This document shows positions 51,713 through 60,938 of a DNA stretch of 64,000 nucleotides, piece by piece. The DNA lies in the NCBI GenBank assembly GCA_052389435.1, contig JBQTIB010000014.1:105527-169526 (forward strand), given 5' to 3'. Position 1 is the stretch's first letter, and each line of letters opens with the position of its first letter. Both the position numbers and the translations under genes were made by a program. Origin of the DNA: JBQTKD01 sp052389435 (GTDB taxonomy: Bacteria; Actinomycetota; Actinomycetes; Sporichthyales; Sporichthyaceae). The notes under the pieces were generated by a model. That model ran no database searches. It was not told where the DNA came from and worked only from the letters and a program-made list of their open reading frames with translations.

Positions 51713-52660
51713 TCATGTACGCCCCATCTCACCGAGTAGGTCGGCGAAGACTGCGCGGCCGAGTTCGGCGGCGGCGGCCAGATCGAGCATCTCGACGCGA
51801 ATGTCGCTGTGTTGGGCGGCCCAGCGTCCGGCGCTGTGGCGGGACGAGAAGAAGTTGATCGAGTCGCAGCAGATCTCCTCGGCCGGTCCGTCATCGTCTC
51901 GTCCGCCGAGGATTACCAGCAGTCCCGGCGGGCCTTCGGCCGATCCGGTCCCGGACACGCGCACTGTGATGGGGTCGGCGCTCGTCGGGTCGGTCGTGTC
52001 GATGGTGACGGCGCGGCCCAGCATCGGCGCAATCCCAAGCGCGTCGACGGCGCACATGGCCCAGACCTGCGGGCCGCCGTCGATGCGCACGCGATGCCGA
52101 GAGGCGCGGATTGAGAACGGATAGACGGCGCGCAGGTGCCCGCCGTCGTCCAGCGTCACGAAGTCCTCCGCCGCCAAGTCGCGCAGCACCTCGGCGCCGA
52201 CACGGCCGAAGGGAGCGGCGGCGCGGTCCAGTGCGGCGGCGCCCGGCGGACTCCCGGAAACGGCCACGGCCTGCAGAGCGGCCCGCTGCACGGCCCGCAA
52301 TCCGCGTTCGGTGGGCGCCAGCCGTCCCCGTCCCCCGCGCCCCAGTACATCGACTCCCGGACCATGGCGTTCGGTGGGTCGGCGCCCGGTTGCCCCGATC
52401 ACGGCTTCGAGTTCGGCCACCGACGGCATGCCGAGCAGCCGGCACGAGACCGAAGCCTCCGCGCCGGCCTGCGCGAACGGGTCCACACCATCAACCAGCA
52501 GGGTCGGCGAACCCGTCATGCCCCAGCGTCGGGCAGCCGAATCGTCGTCGATCACGACGACGTCGAGATGCGCCACATGCCCGCGGAGCGCGGACCGAAT
52601 CCGGGCGACGAGCACCTCCGCGCCGGGACATTCCGGCACGGCCAACACGGTCAGCAGCAT
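51713..52660 (-). CDS. merB: Organomercurial lyase with N-terminal thioredoxin-like domain
   Basis: Cleaves carbon-mercury bonds. Residues 1-90 resemble a thioredoxin-like domain (VPECPGAEVL, GMTGSPTLLVDGVDPF). A winged-helix-like part follows, then the catalytic core with Cys 203 and Asp 206 in WAMCAVDALG and Cys 265 in EEICCDSINFFSS, matching Cys96/Asp99/Cys159 of E. coli MerB. ATG 52660 begins at the expected transcription start of the MerR promoter, suggesting a leaderless message. No merA is present in the window. The open frame runs on to 53416 but that part is a decayed regulator and promoter. Confidence 0.9.
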   Translation of the reverse strand: MLLTVLAVPECPGAEVLVARIRSALRGHVAHLDVVVIDDDSAARRWGMTGSPTLLVDGVDPFAQAGAEASVSCRLLGMPSVAELEAVIGATGRRPTERHGPGVDVLGRGGRGRLAPTERGLRAVQRAALQAVAVSGSPPGAAALDRAAAPFGRVGAEVLRDLAAEDFVTLDDGGHLRAVYPFSIRASRHRVRIDGGPQVWAMCAVDALGIAPMLGRAVTIDTTDPTSADPITVRVSGTGSAEGPPGLLVILGGRDDDGPAEEICCDSINFFSSRHSAGRWAAQHSDIRVEMLDLAAAAELGRAVFADLLGEMGRT

Positions 52661-52667
52661 TCGGGGA

Positions 52668-52698
52668 CCATAAGGGTTCCAGCACGGGGAAAGGTCAA
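52668..52698 (-). promoter_or_regulatory. MerR-type promoter of merB
   Basis: On the minus strand TTGACC (-35, 52693-52698) and TTATGG (-10, 52668-52673) are separated by 19 bases, the stretched spacing activated by MerR proteins. The spacer holds the dyad TTCC-N7-GGAA. The -10 ends seven bases before ATG 52660. Confidence 0.8.
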
Positions 52699-52714
52699 GA
52701 CCTAACCTGGGTGC

Positions 52715-53125
52715 ATGCAGATCGGAACCCTCGCCGAAGCGGCCGGCGTGACCACCAAGACGATCCGCTTCTACGAACACCGAGGGCTGCTGCACCCCCC
52801 GCCTCGCACACGAGGCGGATACCGGGACTATCCGGCCGAGGCCGTCCCACGGCTCCAGTTCATTCGCAACGCGCAGAGCGCCGGGCTCGGTCTCGCCGAG
52901 ATCCAGGGCGTGCTCGCAGTTCGCGACAGCGGCCAAGCACCGTGCGGCGAGGTGGCCGCCCTCATCGCGGAGCACTTGGACCAGATCGAGCATCGGCTCG
53001 CCGATTTGCGGGCCGCCCGCTCCGCGCTCCGCGACCTGGCTCGCGCAGCCGCCGACCTCGATCCCGACACCTGCGCCGAGGCGGACATCTGCATCGTCTT
53101 CACGGGTGTGCCGCGAACCTACTGA
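52715..53125 (+). CDS. merR: MerR-family mercury-responsive regulator
   Basis: A dimeric activator with N-terminal winged helix (MQIGTLAEAAGVTTKTIRFY, GLLHPPPRTRGGYRDY), a long dimer helix and Cys 77, 120 and 126 (GQAPCGEV, DPDTCAEADICIVF). The three-Cys pattern suits Hg(II), though ZntR-like zinc sensors share parts of it; the divergent merB favours mercury. It would twist the 19-base-spacer promoter that lies between the two genes and also controls its own start. Confidence 0.88.
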   Translation: MQIGTLAEAAGVTTKTIRFYEHRGLLHPPPRTRGGYRDYPAEAVPRLQFIRNAQSAGLGLAEIQGVLAVRDSGQAPCGEVAALIAEHLDQIEHRLADLRAARSALRDLARAAADLDPDTCAEADICIVFTGVPRTY

Positions 53126-53440
53126 CGCCCAGCCAGCACGGACAGCCGAGCGGAGAGTTCGGACGATCCTTCGATACTTACGGCGCCGTCCCGCACCGCC
53201 TCGGCCCAAGTACTCTTGCGCAGATAGACCTCGTACAGCGCGAGGAGCGGTCCGGTCAACGTCAGGTCTGGGACGGATCGCTTTGCTGTGCGCACAGTGA
53301 CGCCGAATCAGGCCCCAACACCAGCCAGTATCGAGTGGTCGGCTTCCTCGAAAGCATAGCTCGACTACCGTGCGCCAGTCGGGCAGGTAGGCCGAGGCTG
53401 CATTGCGGTGAACCACAACGCCAGCAGGTAGGGGTCGAGC
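53119..53440 (-). pseudogene. Frameshifted winged-helix regulator fragment (HxlR-like, C-terminal part)
   Basis: On the minus strand, pieces in different frames line up with the C-terminal domain of HxlR/SCP2-type regulators: HRNAASAYLPDWRTVVEL, then TTRYWLVLGPDSASL, then DLTLTGPLLALYEVYLRKS and IEGSSELSARLSVLAGRQ with a stop. At least two frameshifts separate them, and the DNA-binding part is missing or unrecognisable. It converges on merR, with the two stops nearly touching. Confidence 0.65.
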
Positions 53441-53781
53441 TCGTGGGGGGTGCAGCCGGCGTTAGCACCGGACGATTCGTCGACGCCACCGACGAATCCG
53501 GAGTTCCGTGAGCGACAGCTGCCGAAACGCGAGATGCGAATGAACCTGGGCCTGGTGCCGACCGTGCTCGTCGCCGGGGTCGCGTTGGCCGGCCCGTACT
53601 GATTCTTGCTGATCTCGATCGTCCTCAGCTACCGCATCTCCCTCGGGTCCGCCTGCGACGGACCACCACGACACCTCGCGCCTGATGCGGAAGTCGGCCC
53701 TCTGCGCTGAACGGGTGTGGACCGATCTGGTTCGCGGTCGACCGTCCTTCCGGTGACACTCCTTGGCGACTGCTTCGGGCA
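53441..53781. other. Intergenic, possible 22-codon ORF only
   Basis: ATG 53534 to TGA 53602 would encode a hydrophobic peptide (NLGLVPTVLVAGVALAGPY), perhaps the remnant of a small membrane protein. Nothing else was recognised before the direct repeat. Confidence 0.3.
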
Positions 53782-53905
53782 CGGCTGGTCCCGGCCTGGG
53801 GATGATCCCAACGAGATCCGCCGCCGGTCCCGGTCGATCTGCGACCCACTCGCGCGCACATAGAGGGTGACCGCTCACGGATGGCCGTGGGCACGGGCAC
53901 TCCGG
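53782..53905. repeat. Direct repeat, right copy (~120 bases)
   Basis: Partner of 51543-51660 with a few substitutions and a small length difference. It ends just where the conjugation operon begins, so it may carry that operon's promoter. Confidence 0.8.
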
Positions 53906-53914
53906 GGTGGCGCG

Positions 53915-54259
53915 ATGGCGTGGGTCGGGACGGCAACTGCTGGGCAGGGAACGACGTGGACGGCGGCAGCTCGCCCGCGGGCGGCAGGTCCTGGCATCGC
54001 GCCGAACAACAACGGCCTGCCGGGTCTGGAGGTTTTGCGGGAGCTCGTCGGCGCCCTGCTGACCTGGGGGCTCGTCGCGTGCGTCGCCGGGCTCGTGGTG
54101 TCGGTGATCGTGTGGGCCTTCGGGCACCACCAGGGCAACTACTCCCACGCCTCCAGTGGCAAGACCGGAGTGCTGGTCGCCGCCGGCGGGGCGCTGCTGA
54201 TCGGCGGCGCCAACGGGATCGTCGGGTTCTTCGCCGCCATGGGGACCCGGATCCAGTGA
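53915..54259 (+). CDS. DUF6112-like conjugation-operon membrane protein
   Basis: A small protein with two helices (LTWGLVACVAGLVVSVIVWAF and GVLVAAGGALLIGGANGIVGFFAA) around a short GHHQGNYSHASSGK loop, preceded by APNNNGLPGLEVLREL. This matches DUF6112 proteins that open actinobacterial transfer operons, possibly the VirB2-like subunit. The start is uncertain: ATG 53915 is my choice, and the frame is open to 53867. Its stop overlaps the next gene (GTGA). Confidence 0.75.
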   Translation: MAWVGTATAGQGTTWTAAARPRAAGPGIAPNNNGLPGLEVLRELVGALLTWGLVACVAGLVVSVIVWAFGHHQGNYSHASSGKTGVLVAAGGALLIGGANGIVGFFAAMGTRIQ

Positions 54260-55422
54260 CCGCCGCGAACCCGGCGTGCGCCGGTCCGCTGGACCCGCTG
54301 TGCGACGCCGTCGGCGGGGTCGCCGGATCCGTCGCCGGCGCAGGATCTGGGTTCGTCCTCGACGCCCTCGGGCGCGCGTTCGTCGACGCCGCGGAGTCCG
54401 TCACCAAGACCGCGTTGGCGGCGTTGGACACCGGGACGAAGGTCGACCTCGGCGCGGACTGGTTCCGCGCCAACGTCGCGGTGATCGCCGCGGTCACCGT
54501 CCCGGTCGTCGTCGGGCTGCTGGTCGCGCAGGTGATCACCTCGGTGCTGCGCCGCGAACCGGGCGGGCTGGGCCGGGCGATGGTTGGACTCGGGAAGGCG
54601 TTCGTCGGGTCGGCGCTGGCGTTGGCCGTCACCCAGGCGGGGTTGATCGCGACCGACGGAGTGTGCGAGTTCATCGCCGCCTCCAGTGGGACGACGGTGC
54701 ACGGCGCCGCGGAGAAGTTCCTCGACGCGACCGTGCTGGCGGGACCGCAGGCCGGTCCGGTGCTGCAGATGCTGCTCGGCATCGGGATCATCGTCGGCTG
54801 CCTGGCGCTGTGGGCGGTCCTGCTGTTCCGCAAGGCCGCACTGCTCCTGGTCGCCGTGTTCGCGCCCATTGCTTTCGCGGGTGCGGTGTGGGACCAGACG
54901 CGGGTGTGGGCGAAGCGTTGGATCGAGATCGTCGCCGCTCTCGTGCTGTGCAAGGTCGTCATCGTCGTGACCTTCGTGCTCGGCGCCAGCGCGTTCTCCG
55001 GCATCGGCCCGACACCGCCGGCTGCGGGAACGGACGCGGTGGCGTTGGAGCCGGTGGCGGCGCAGTCCGCGGGGCTCGGCGACGTGCTGGTCGGGCTGAT
55101 CCTGCTTTCCATCGCGTGCTTCGCGCCGTGGCTGACCTTCCGGTTCGTGCACTGGACCGGGATGGAGGCGGCCTCGCTCATGCACGCGAACGTCGCCGCC
55201 AACCCGGCCTCGCGCGCCGCGAAGGCAACCGCAGGGCAGGCGCGGTCCGCCGCACAGCAGGGGCTGACGTCCTCAGTGATGGCCGGCGCGGGGGCGAAGG
55301 GCGCGGCCGCGGGTGGGCGTACACCGGCGCAGCGCAGCGGGGGACTGGGCACGGTGCCGTCGATCGGCAAGCCGGCGATGCCGGGCGAATCGAGTGCAGG
55401 AAGCGCGAGGGGCGAGCGATGA
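54256..55422 (+). CDS. TrbL/VirB6-like mating-channel membrane protein
   Basis: A polytopic protein of 388 residues with an N-terminal extracytoplasmic part (CAGPLDPLCDAVGG). About six helices follow, including VIAAVTVPVVVGLLVAQVI, VLQMLLGIGIIVGCLALWAVLLF and VVIVVTFVLGASAF, and then an Ala/Gly-rich tail. It resembles the TrbL/VirB6 inner-membrane channel parts of actinobacterial ICEs. Its GTG start and ATGA end overlap both neighbours, so it is a tight operon member. Confidence 0.8.
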   Translation: MTAANPACAGPLDPLCDAVGGVAGSVAGAGSGFVLDALGRAFVDAAESVTKTALAALDTGTKVDLGADWFRANVAVIAAVTVPVVVGLLVAQVITSVLRREPGGLGRAMVGLGKAFVGSALALAVTQAGLIATDGVCEFIAASSGTTVHGAAEKFLDATVLAGPQAGPVLQMLLGIGIIVGCLALWAVLLFRKAALLLVAVFAPIAFAGAVWDQTRVWAKRWIEIVAALVLCKVVIVVTFVLGASAFSGIGPTPPAAGTDAVALEPVAAQSAGLGDVLVGLILLSIACFAPWLTFRFVHWTGMEAASLMHANVAANPASRAAKATAGQARSAAQQGLTSSVMAGAGAKGAAAGGRTPAQRSGGLGTVPSIGKPAMPGESSAGSARGER

Positions 55423-56783
55423 CGGGTCACGTGGCGGAGGTCCGCTTCGGACGGCTGGAACGACGAGGCCTGCTGCTAGGTCTATCCGGCGCGCAGGTCG
55501 CATTGGTCGGGACGGCGCTGGTCGTGGTTGTCGCCGCCGGCATGGCCGCAGGCCCAGCCGGACTGATGCTTGCGGCGCCGGTGTGGGTCGGGGCCTTGGC
55601 GATGGCGCTGGTTCCGGTCGGCGGACGACCGCTGATCGAGGTACTACCGGTGGCTGCGCCGTGGGCCGCTCGACGAGTCGCCCGACGCGGCACGGTCCTG
55701 GCCGCGCCGCTCGCCGACCCGGTGCTCGCCATCCCCGGTGTGCCCGGCCGTTTGCGGCTGAGCGCCGACGACACCACCGGCGCCGGGGTCATCGGTCCGG
55801 CGGCTCGCGGTTCCTCGGCCTGCACCGTGGTCGCGCGGGTTCGAGGACGCGGTCTCCTGCTGGAGGGCGCGGCGTCGCAGGATCGGCGCGTCGCAGGGTG
55901 GGGTCGGTTGCTCGGCAGCCTGAGCCAGCTGCCGCACGTCACCGGGGTGCAGGTGCTGCACCGGACGGCACCCGGCGGCGGCGCCGACGTCGCGCGGTGG
56001 TGGGCCGAACAGCCCCGCACCACCGCGTGGGCGAACCGGATCGTCGCCGACCTGGTAGCGGACACAACCGGCAGCGCGCAGCTCGACACCCTGCTCGCCG
56101 TCAGTCTGCGGGTCCGCCGCGGGGTCGAGATCGACTCGGTCCTGCGGTCCCTGACCGAAGCCTTCGACGGCGCGGATCTCGGCCTGGAGTGCTGGTTGAC
56201 GCCGCCTCAGATCGCCCGGGTGTTCCGCGCCGCGTACGACCCGGCCTCCGTGCCGTCGGTCGGGTCGTCGGCAATGCCGATGGGCGTGGCCGAGGCCTGG
56301 AGTCACGCCCGCAGCGACTCCGGCTTCCACGCGACGTTCTGGATCGGCGAATGGCCGCGTTCGGCCACCCACCCGACCTTCCTGCGCAACCTGCTGCTCG
56401 CGCCCGGCGCGCACCGCACCTTCAGCCTGACCGCACAGCCGCTGCCGACGGGCAAGGCACTGCGGGAGATCCGGCGCGCCCGCGCCGAGCAGGTCGCCGA
56501 CGCCACCACCCGAGCCCGGATCGGGCAGGTCGAGGACCAGGCCACCCGCGCCGCCGCCGAGGAACTGACCCGCCGCGAGGAAGACCTCGTCGCCGGACAC
56601 GGCGACCTGCGCTTCACCGGCCTGATCACCGTCACCGCCACCACCGTCGAAGAACTGGAGCACGCATGCACCGCACTGCAGAGCTCGGCCGGACAGGCCG
56701 GATGCGAACTGCGACGACTCGTCGGCCAACAGGTCCAGGCCTTCGCCGCCGCGGCGCTGCCCCTCGCCCGGGTGCTCGCATGA
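55419..56783 (+). CDS. SCO6880-family type IV secretion protein
   Basis: Two N-terminal helices (ALVVVVAAGMAAGPAGLMLAAPVWVGALAMAL) are followed by a large soluble part with WWAEQPRTTAWANRIVADLV, ECWLTPPQIARVFRAAYDP and EWPRSATHPTFLRNLLL. This matches SCO6880-type proteins, which combine a VirB3/PrgI-like anchor with the N-terminal region of VirB4. The ATPase itself is the next gene, coupled by ATGA, so the pair acts as a split VirB3-VirB4. Confidence 0.85.
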   Translation: MTGHVAEVRFGRLERRGLLLGLSGAQVALVGTALVVVVAAGMAAGPAGLMLAAPVWVGALAMALVPVGGRPLIEVLPVAAPWAARRVARRGTVLAAPLADPVLAIPGVPGRLRLSADDTTGAGVIGPAARGSSACTVVARVRGRGLLLEGAASQDRRVAGWGRLLGSLSQLPHVTGVQVLHRTAPGGGADVARWWAEQPRTTAWANRIVADLVADTTGSAQLDTLLAVSLRVRRGVEIDSVLRSLTEAFDGADLGLECWLTPPQIARVFRAAYDPASVPSVGSSAMPMGVAEAWSHARSDSGFHATFWIGEWPRSATHPTFLRNLLLAPGAHRTFSLTAQPLPTGKALREIRRARAEQVADATTRARIGQVEDQATRAAAEELTRREEDLVAGHGDLRFTGLITVTATTVEELEHACTALQSSAGQAGCELRRLVGQQVQAFAAAALPLARVLA

Positions 56784-58024
56784 CGCCCCGATCGCTGCGC
56801 GGGCAGCGTTGGGGAAAGCTACGCGTTCCTTCGCATAGGGCGAGCTCGGCCACCCTGGCCGGCGCGTACCCCTTCCTCGCCCCGGCGCCGTCGACCACCG
56901 GGGCACCGGTCGGGGTCGACGCCCTCACCGGAGAGGCGTTCTGCTTCGACCCCTGGGCGCTCTACGCCGCAGGCACACTAACGAACCCGAACGTCGCGTT
57001 GGCCGGAGTCATCGGGTCGGGAAAGTCCGCGCTGGCCAAGTCCCTGACAGTCCGCGCGATCGCCACCGGCCGCCGCGCCTACGTGCCCGGCGACCCGAAG
57101 GGGGAGTGGGCGCCGGTCGCCGAACGGGTCGGCGGCGTCGTGCTCCGGCTCGGTCCTGGGCTGCCCGCCCGGCTCAATCCGCTGGACGGCACTGCGCCCG
57201 GAACGGTGCTTGCCGCCGTGGCCGAGACTCTGCTGGCCCGTCCGCTGCGGGTGGCCGAACGCTCCGCGCTGGACGCGGCGCTCGCCTCCGCCGGCCTCCG
57301 GCCGGTGGTGGGGGACGTGATTGCGGCGTTGATCGAGCCCGATCCGGCCCGGACGCGCGACGACGGCATCGGCACCGCCGACCGGGTCGCCGATGGGCGC
57401 GACGTCGCGCACGCGCTGCGCCGTCTGACCCGCGGCGACCTCGCCGGGATGTTCGACACACCCTCCACCGTGGCGCTGGACGTCGATGCGCCGATGGTGG
57501 TCGTCGACCTGTCCGCGCTCGGGTCCGACGACACCGCCGTCGCCGTCGCGATGACCTGCACCGCGGCCTGGCTCGAAGCGGCGCTTGCGCAGATTGACAC
57601 TGCGTCAGGTCGTTGGGTGGTCTACGACGAGGCGTGGCGACTGCTGCGCGCCCCGGCGTTGATCCGCCGGATGCAGGCGCAGTGGAAGCTCGCCCGCGCG
57701 CACGGCATCGCGAACCTGCTCGTGCTCCACCGTCTCTCCGACCTCGACGCGGTCGGCGCCGCGGGAAGCGAGGCCCGCGCGTTGGCGGCGGGGCTGCTCG
57801 CCGACTGCTCCACCCGCGTCGTCTACCGGCAGGAGTCCGACCAGCTCGCCGGGACCGAACTCGCCCTCGGCCTCACCGACACCGAACGCGCCCTGCTGCC
57901 CTCGCTGCCCCGCGGGTGCGGACTGTGGAAACTCCCTGGCTCGTCCAGGGTTGTCCATCATCGGCTCCACGTCGACGAAATCTCCGTCTACGACACGGAT
58001 GTCGCCATGAGGCAATCGTGCTGA
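56780..58024 (+). CDS. VirB4/TraC-type conjugation ATPase
   Basis: A cytoplasmic ATPase powering the mating channel. Walker A is GVIGSGKSALAKSL and then PGDPKGEWAPVA. Walker B is WVVYDEAWRLLR, followed by ARAHGIANLLVLHRLSDL and a sensor region. It is shorter than full VirB4 because the N-terminal domain is in SCO6880. The stop overlaps the next start by a few bases. Confidence 0.88.
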   Translation: MTPRSLRGQRWGKLRVPSHRASSATLAGAYPFLAPAPSTTGAPVGVDALTGEAFCFDPWALYAAGTLTNPNVALAGVIGSGKSALAKSLTVRAIATGRRAYVPGDPKGEWAPVAERVGGVVLRLGPGLPARLNPLDGTAPGTVLAAVAETLLARPLRVAERSALDAALASAGLRPVVGDVIAALIEPDPARTRDDGIGTADRVADGRDVAHALRRLTRGDLAGMFDTPSTVALDVDAPMVVVDLSALGSDDTAVAVAMTCTAAWLEAALAQIDTASGRWVVYDEAWRLLRAPALIRRMQAQWKLARAHGIANLLVLHRLSDLDAVGAAGSEARALAAGLLADCSTRVVYRQESDQLAGTELALGLTDTERALLPSLPRGCGLWKLPGSSRVVHHRLHVDEISVYDTDVAMRQSC

Positions 58025-59127
58025 CGGCGGTACTGCTCGCCGAACGAGCCGCCCTCGGCGCGCTGCTGCTGCACGCCGGCGAAGACCCGTCCGAACGCAC
58101 CGTCCTGCGGTGGCTCCGCCCCGGCGACTTCGGCGACCCGTGGCACCGCGAGGTCTACACAACCATCCGCGACCACGCCGCGTCGGCCAAGTCCTTCGAC
58201 GCCCACACCGTCGGGTTGCGCCTGATCGAGCGGCTCGGACACTCCCGCGCCGACGTGGTGCGCCTGACCGGGCTGCTGCACGCGACGCCAGCACGCCCGG
58301 AACCCGGTCTGTACGCGGGAATGGTGCTCGATGCCGGCCTGCGCCGGGAGGTCTTCGCGCTCGGGGTGCTGCTGCGTGCCGGGGCGCTGTCCGCGGTCCT
58401 CGACCGCACTCCGCGCCCGCTCCTCGGCGTCGCCGCCGCCGTCGACACACGGATCGATGCCGTCGAGCGGCGATGGCGGTACGCCCAGCTGCCCGTCACG
58501 CCCGCGGCCGAACCCGTAGCGCGAACAAGCGGACTCGGACGCCGGATGGCTGGGACCGACGCGCGGCTCGGCGCTGACCGACTCCTCTCGGCGCACCCGA
58601 TGCCCACGGCCGGTCACATCGCGGAGCGGGAGGCCGACCTCGTCGCCGCCCTCGTCGCTCGTCCCGCCGCGATTGCCGACGTCCGCGACTGGTTGCGGCC
58701 GGAGGCGATCACCAACGACGCGTGGCGCCCCGTCTACGCAGCCACTCTCGCGCTCGCCCGCCGCGGTGACGCGATCGACCCGGTCACCGTGCTCTGGGAG
58801 GCCGGTCGCACACCCGGCGGGGAGGCGGCGTCGGTCGCCCAGGTGCTTGCTCGCGTCGAGGCCGTACTGCCACGTCATCCCGGCGCGCTGGCCCGCGACG
58901 TCGCCGCCGACCACCTACGGCTGGGCGCGGACGCCGCCGCCACTGCGCTCCAGGCGGCAGCCGCAGATCTGACCCGTGACTTCGTCGACGTCCTCGACGT
59001 CGCGCGGACCCAGACCGCCGCTGTCCGAACGGCGGGTCGACCGCTGGCCACTGCTCCGCTGCGGGTCGCGTCGGTGACGCGAGCCATCGCTCCGACGACC
59101 CCGACCCGAACTCTGGAGGCAGGATGA
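58018..59127 (+). CDS. DnaB-like helicase N-terminal-domain protein
   Basis: Two repeats of the DnaB N-terminal helical domain: EDPSERTVLRWLRPGDFGDPWHREVYTTI and RPAAIADVRDWLRPEAITNDAWRPVYAATLAL. There is no helicase domain or Walker motif, so it may bind primase or a replication partner. Such proteins recur in actinobacterial conjugative operons. GTG 58018 overlaps the VirB4 stop. Confidence 0.8.
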   Translation: MLTAVLLAERAALGALLLHAGEDPSERTVLRWLRPGDFGDPWHREVYTTIRDHAASAKSFDAHTVGLRLIERLGHSRADVVRLTGLLHATPARPEPGLYAGMVLDAGLRREVFALGVLLRAGALSAVLDRTPRPLLGVAAAVDTRIDAVERRWRYAQLPVTPAAEPVARTSGLGRRMAGTDARLGADRLLSAHPMPTAGHIAEREADLVAALVARPAAIADVRDWLRPEAITNDAWRPVYAATLALARRGDAIDPVTVLWEAGRTPGGEAASVAQVLARVEAVLPRHPGALARDVAADHLRLGADAAATALQAAAADLTRDFVDVLDVARTQTAAVRTAGRPLATAPLRVASVTRAIAPTTPTRTLEAG

Positions 59128-60938
59128 CGACCCGTCAGCTCGGTGGCCGTGGTGGTCGCGGCGGTGGGCAGAGCGGCGGGACCGATCTTGCGCTGCTTGC
59201 CCTGGGCGCGGTTCTGGCGTTCGGGGCGGTGCTGTGGGTCGGAGCGGCGCTGGCAGCGCTGCTGACCGGCCGTGGCGCTCCCTCCGGGGGAGTAGTGGCC
59301 GCTCTCTCGGCGCTCGGCAATCCGGGCGATCCGGCTGCGGCCTGGCCGCAGCCGACCTCTATGCCGGGACCGGTCGCCTACTGGTCCGGCACGGTCCTCG
59401 TCGTCGGCGTCCTGGTTCTCGTGGTGTGGGCGTCGCGGGCGTGGTGGTCCCCGCTGGTCACACGTACCGACCGCAGCCGCCGGGACGTTCGTCGACTGCC
59501 GGGGATGGCCGGGCCGGCGGAGGCGCGGGCGATGTCCGGGCGCGCCAACGTACTGGACCGTGCCGTCGTCGTCCGGCCGTCGCTGGCCGAGGGGGCCAGG
59601 CCGGAGCAGGTCGGCTACCGGCTCGGCCGCGCTCGCGGGGCCGAGCTGTGGTGCAGCGTCGAGGACTCCGCGCTGCTCGTCGGACCGCCGCGGATGGGCA
59701 AGGGCCTGCACGTCGTGATCCCGTGGGTGCTCGACGCCCCCGGCCCCGTCGTCACCACCTCCACCCGCCCGGACACCCTCGCCCTGACCCACCAGGCCCG
59801 CGCCAACCGCGGGCCCGTCGCGATCTTCGACCCGCAACGCCTCGCCGGTCTGCCCGGCGGGCTGCGCTGGTCCCCGGTCCGCGGCTGCGAAACCCCACGC
59901 ACGGCGCTGGTCCGCGCCCGTGGGCTCGCCGCCGGAGCAGGGTTCGGGAAGTCGGTGTCCGACGGCGACTTCTGGTCCGGACAGACCGAGACCGCGCTGC
60001 GCTGCCTGCTGCACGCCGCCGCCCTCGACGGCCGCCGAGCCCTGGACCTCTACCGGTGGTCGCTCAACCCCGCCCTGGCCGAAGACGCCGTCGCCATCCT
60101 CAACCGGCACCGCGACGCCGCCGACGGGTGGGCCGACGCCCTGGAATCGGCCGTCCACGCCGACCCCCGCACCCGCGACTCCGTCTGGCTCGGCGTCCGA
60201 CAGGCCCTCGCCGCGCTCGCCGACCCCGACGTGCTCGCCGCCGTCGACCCCGGCCCCGGCGAATCCTTCGACCCGGTCGAATTCCTCGCCTCCTCCGGCA
60301 CCCTCTACCTGCTCGCCTCCGCCGTCTCGTCGGGGACGTGCGCGCCGTTGGTCGCGGCGTTCGTCGAGGACATCACCGAGACCGCCCGCTCCCGAGCCGC
60401 CCGCTCGGTCGGCGCGCGGCTGGACCCGCCACTGCTGCTGGCGCTGGACGAAATCGCCAACCTCACCCCGCTGCCGTCGCTGCCCTCCCTGATGGCCGAA
60501 GGCGGCGGATCGGGAATCACCACCCTCGCAGTGCTCCAGTCCCTCGCGCAGGCACGCCACCGATGGGGCGAGCACGCCGCCGACGCCATCTGGGACGCAG
60601 CCACCGTCAAGCTCATCCTCGGCGGACTGGGCAAGACCCGCGACCTGGAGGACGTCTCCCGCCTCCTCGGCGAGGTCGACGAACCCACCACCACGATCAA
60701 CCGCGGCCGCCACGGCGAACGCTCCGAATCCCTGAGCATCCGTCAGGTCCCGGTCATGCCCGCCTCCGTCCTGCGCACCCTGCCGTTCGGCACCGCGGTC
60801 CTGCTGCTGCGCCACACCCGGCCCGCCGTCATCGACCTGCAGCCCTGGACCGCCCGCCCCGACGCCGACGCACTGCGCGCCGGACAGGCCGCCATCGACA
60901 CCACCGCCCGCACCGCGACCGGGGAGGTCCTCGCATGA
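59124..60938 (+). CDS. VirD4/TraG-type coupling protein
   Basis: Links the relaxosome to the channel. It has two N-terminal helices (LALLALGAVLAFGAVLWVGAALAALL and VAYWSGTVLVVGVLVLVVWA), then an ATPase domain: Walker A VGPPRMGKGLHVVIP, TTSTRPDTL, Walker B LLLALDEIANLTPLPSLP and a GIT...QSLAQARHRWG motif. At 604 residues with an Arg/Glu-rich finish it matches the type IV coupling proteins of actinobacterial ICEs. Confidence 0.9.
   Translation: MTTRQLGGRGGRGGGQSGGTDLALLALGAVLAFGAVLWVGAALAALLTGRGAPSGGVVAALSALGNPGDPAAAWPQPTSMPGPVAYWSGTVLVVGVLVLVVWASRAWWSPLVTRTDRSRRDVRRLPGMAGPAEARAMSGRANVLDRAVVVRPSLAEGARPEQVGYRLGRARGAELWCSVEDSALLVGPPRMGKGLHVVIPWVLDAPGPVVTTSTRPDTLALTHQARANRGPVAIFDPQRLAGLPGGLRWSPVRGCETPRTALVRARGLAAGAGFGKSVSDGDFWSGQTETALRCLLHAAALDGRRALDLYRWSLNPALAEDAVAILNRHRDAADGWADALESAVHADPRTRDSVWLGVRQALAALADPDVLAAVDPGPGESFDPVEFLASSGTLYLLASAVSSGTCAPLVAAFVEDITETARSRAARSVGARLDPPLLLALDEIANLTPLPSLPSLMAEGGGSGITTLAVLQSLAQARHRWGEHAADAIWDAATVKLILGGLGKTRDLEDVSRLLGEVDEPTTTINRGRHGERSESLSIRQVPVMPASVLRTLPFGTAVLLLRHTRPAVIDLQPWTARPDADALRAGQAAIDTTARTATGEVLA

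Noticed and set aside
51713..53416. merB extended to a 567-residue protein
   Set aside because: Upstream of residue M at 52660 the frame crosses the MerR promoter, antisense merR and a decayed regulator. The MerB N-terminal domain begins at 52660.
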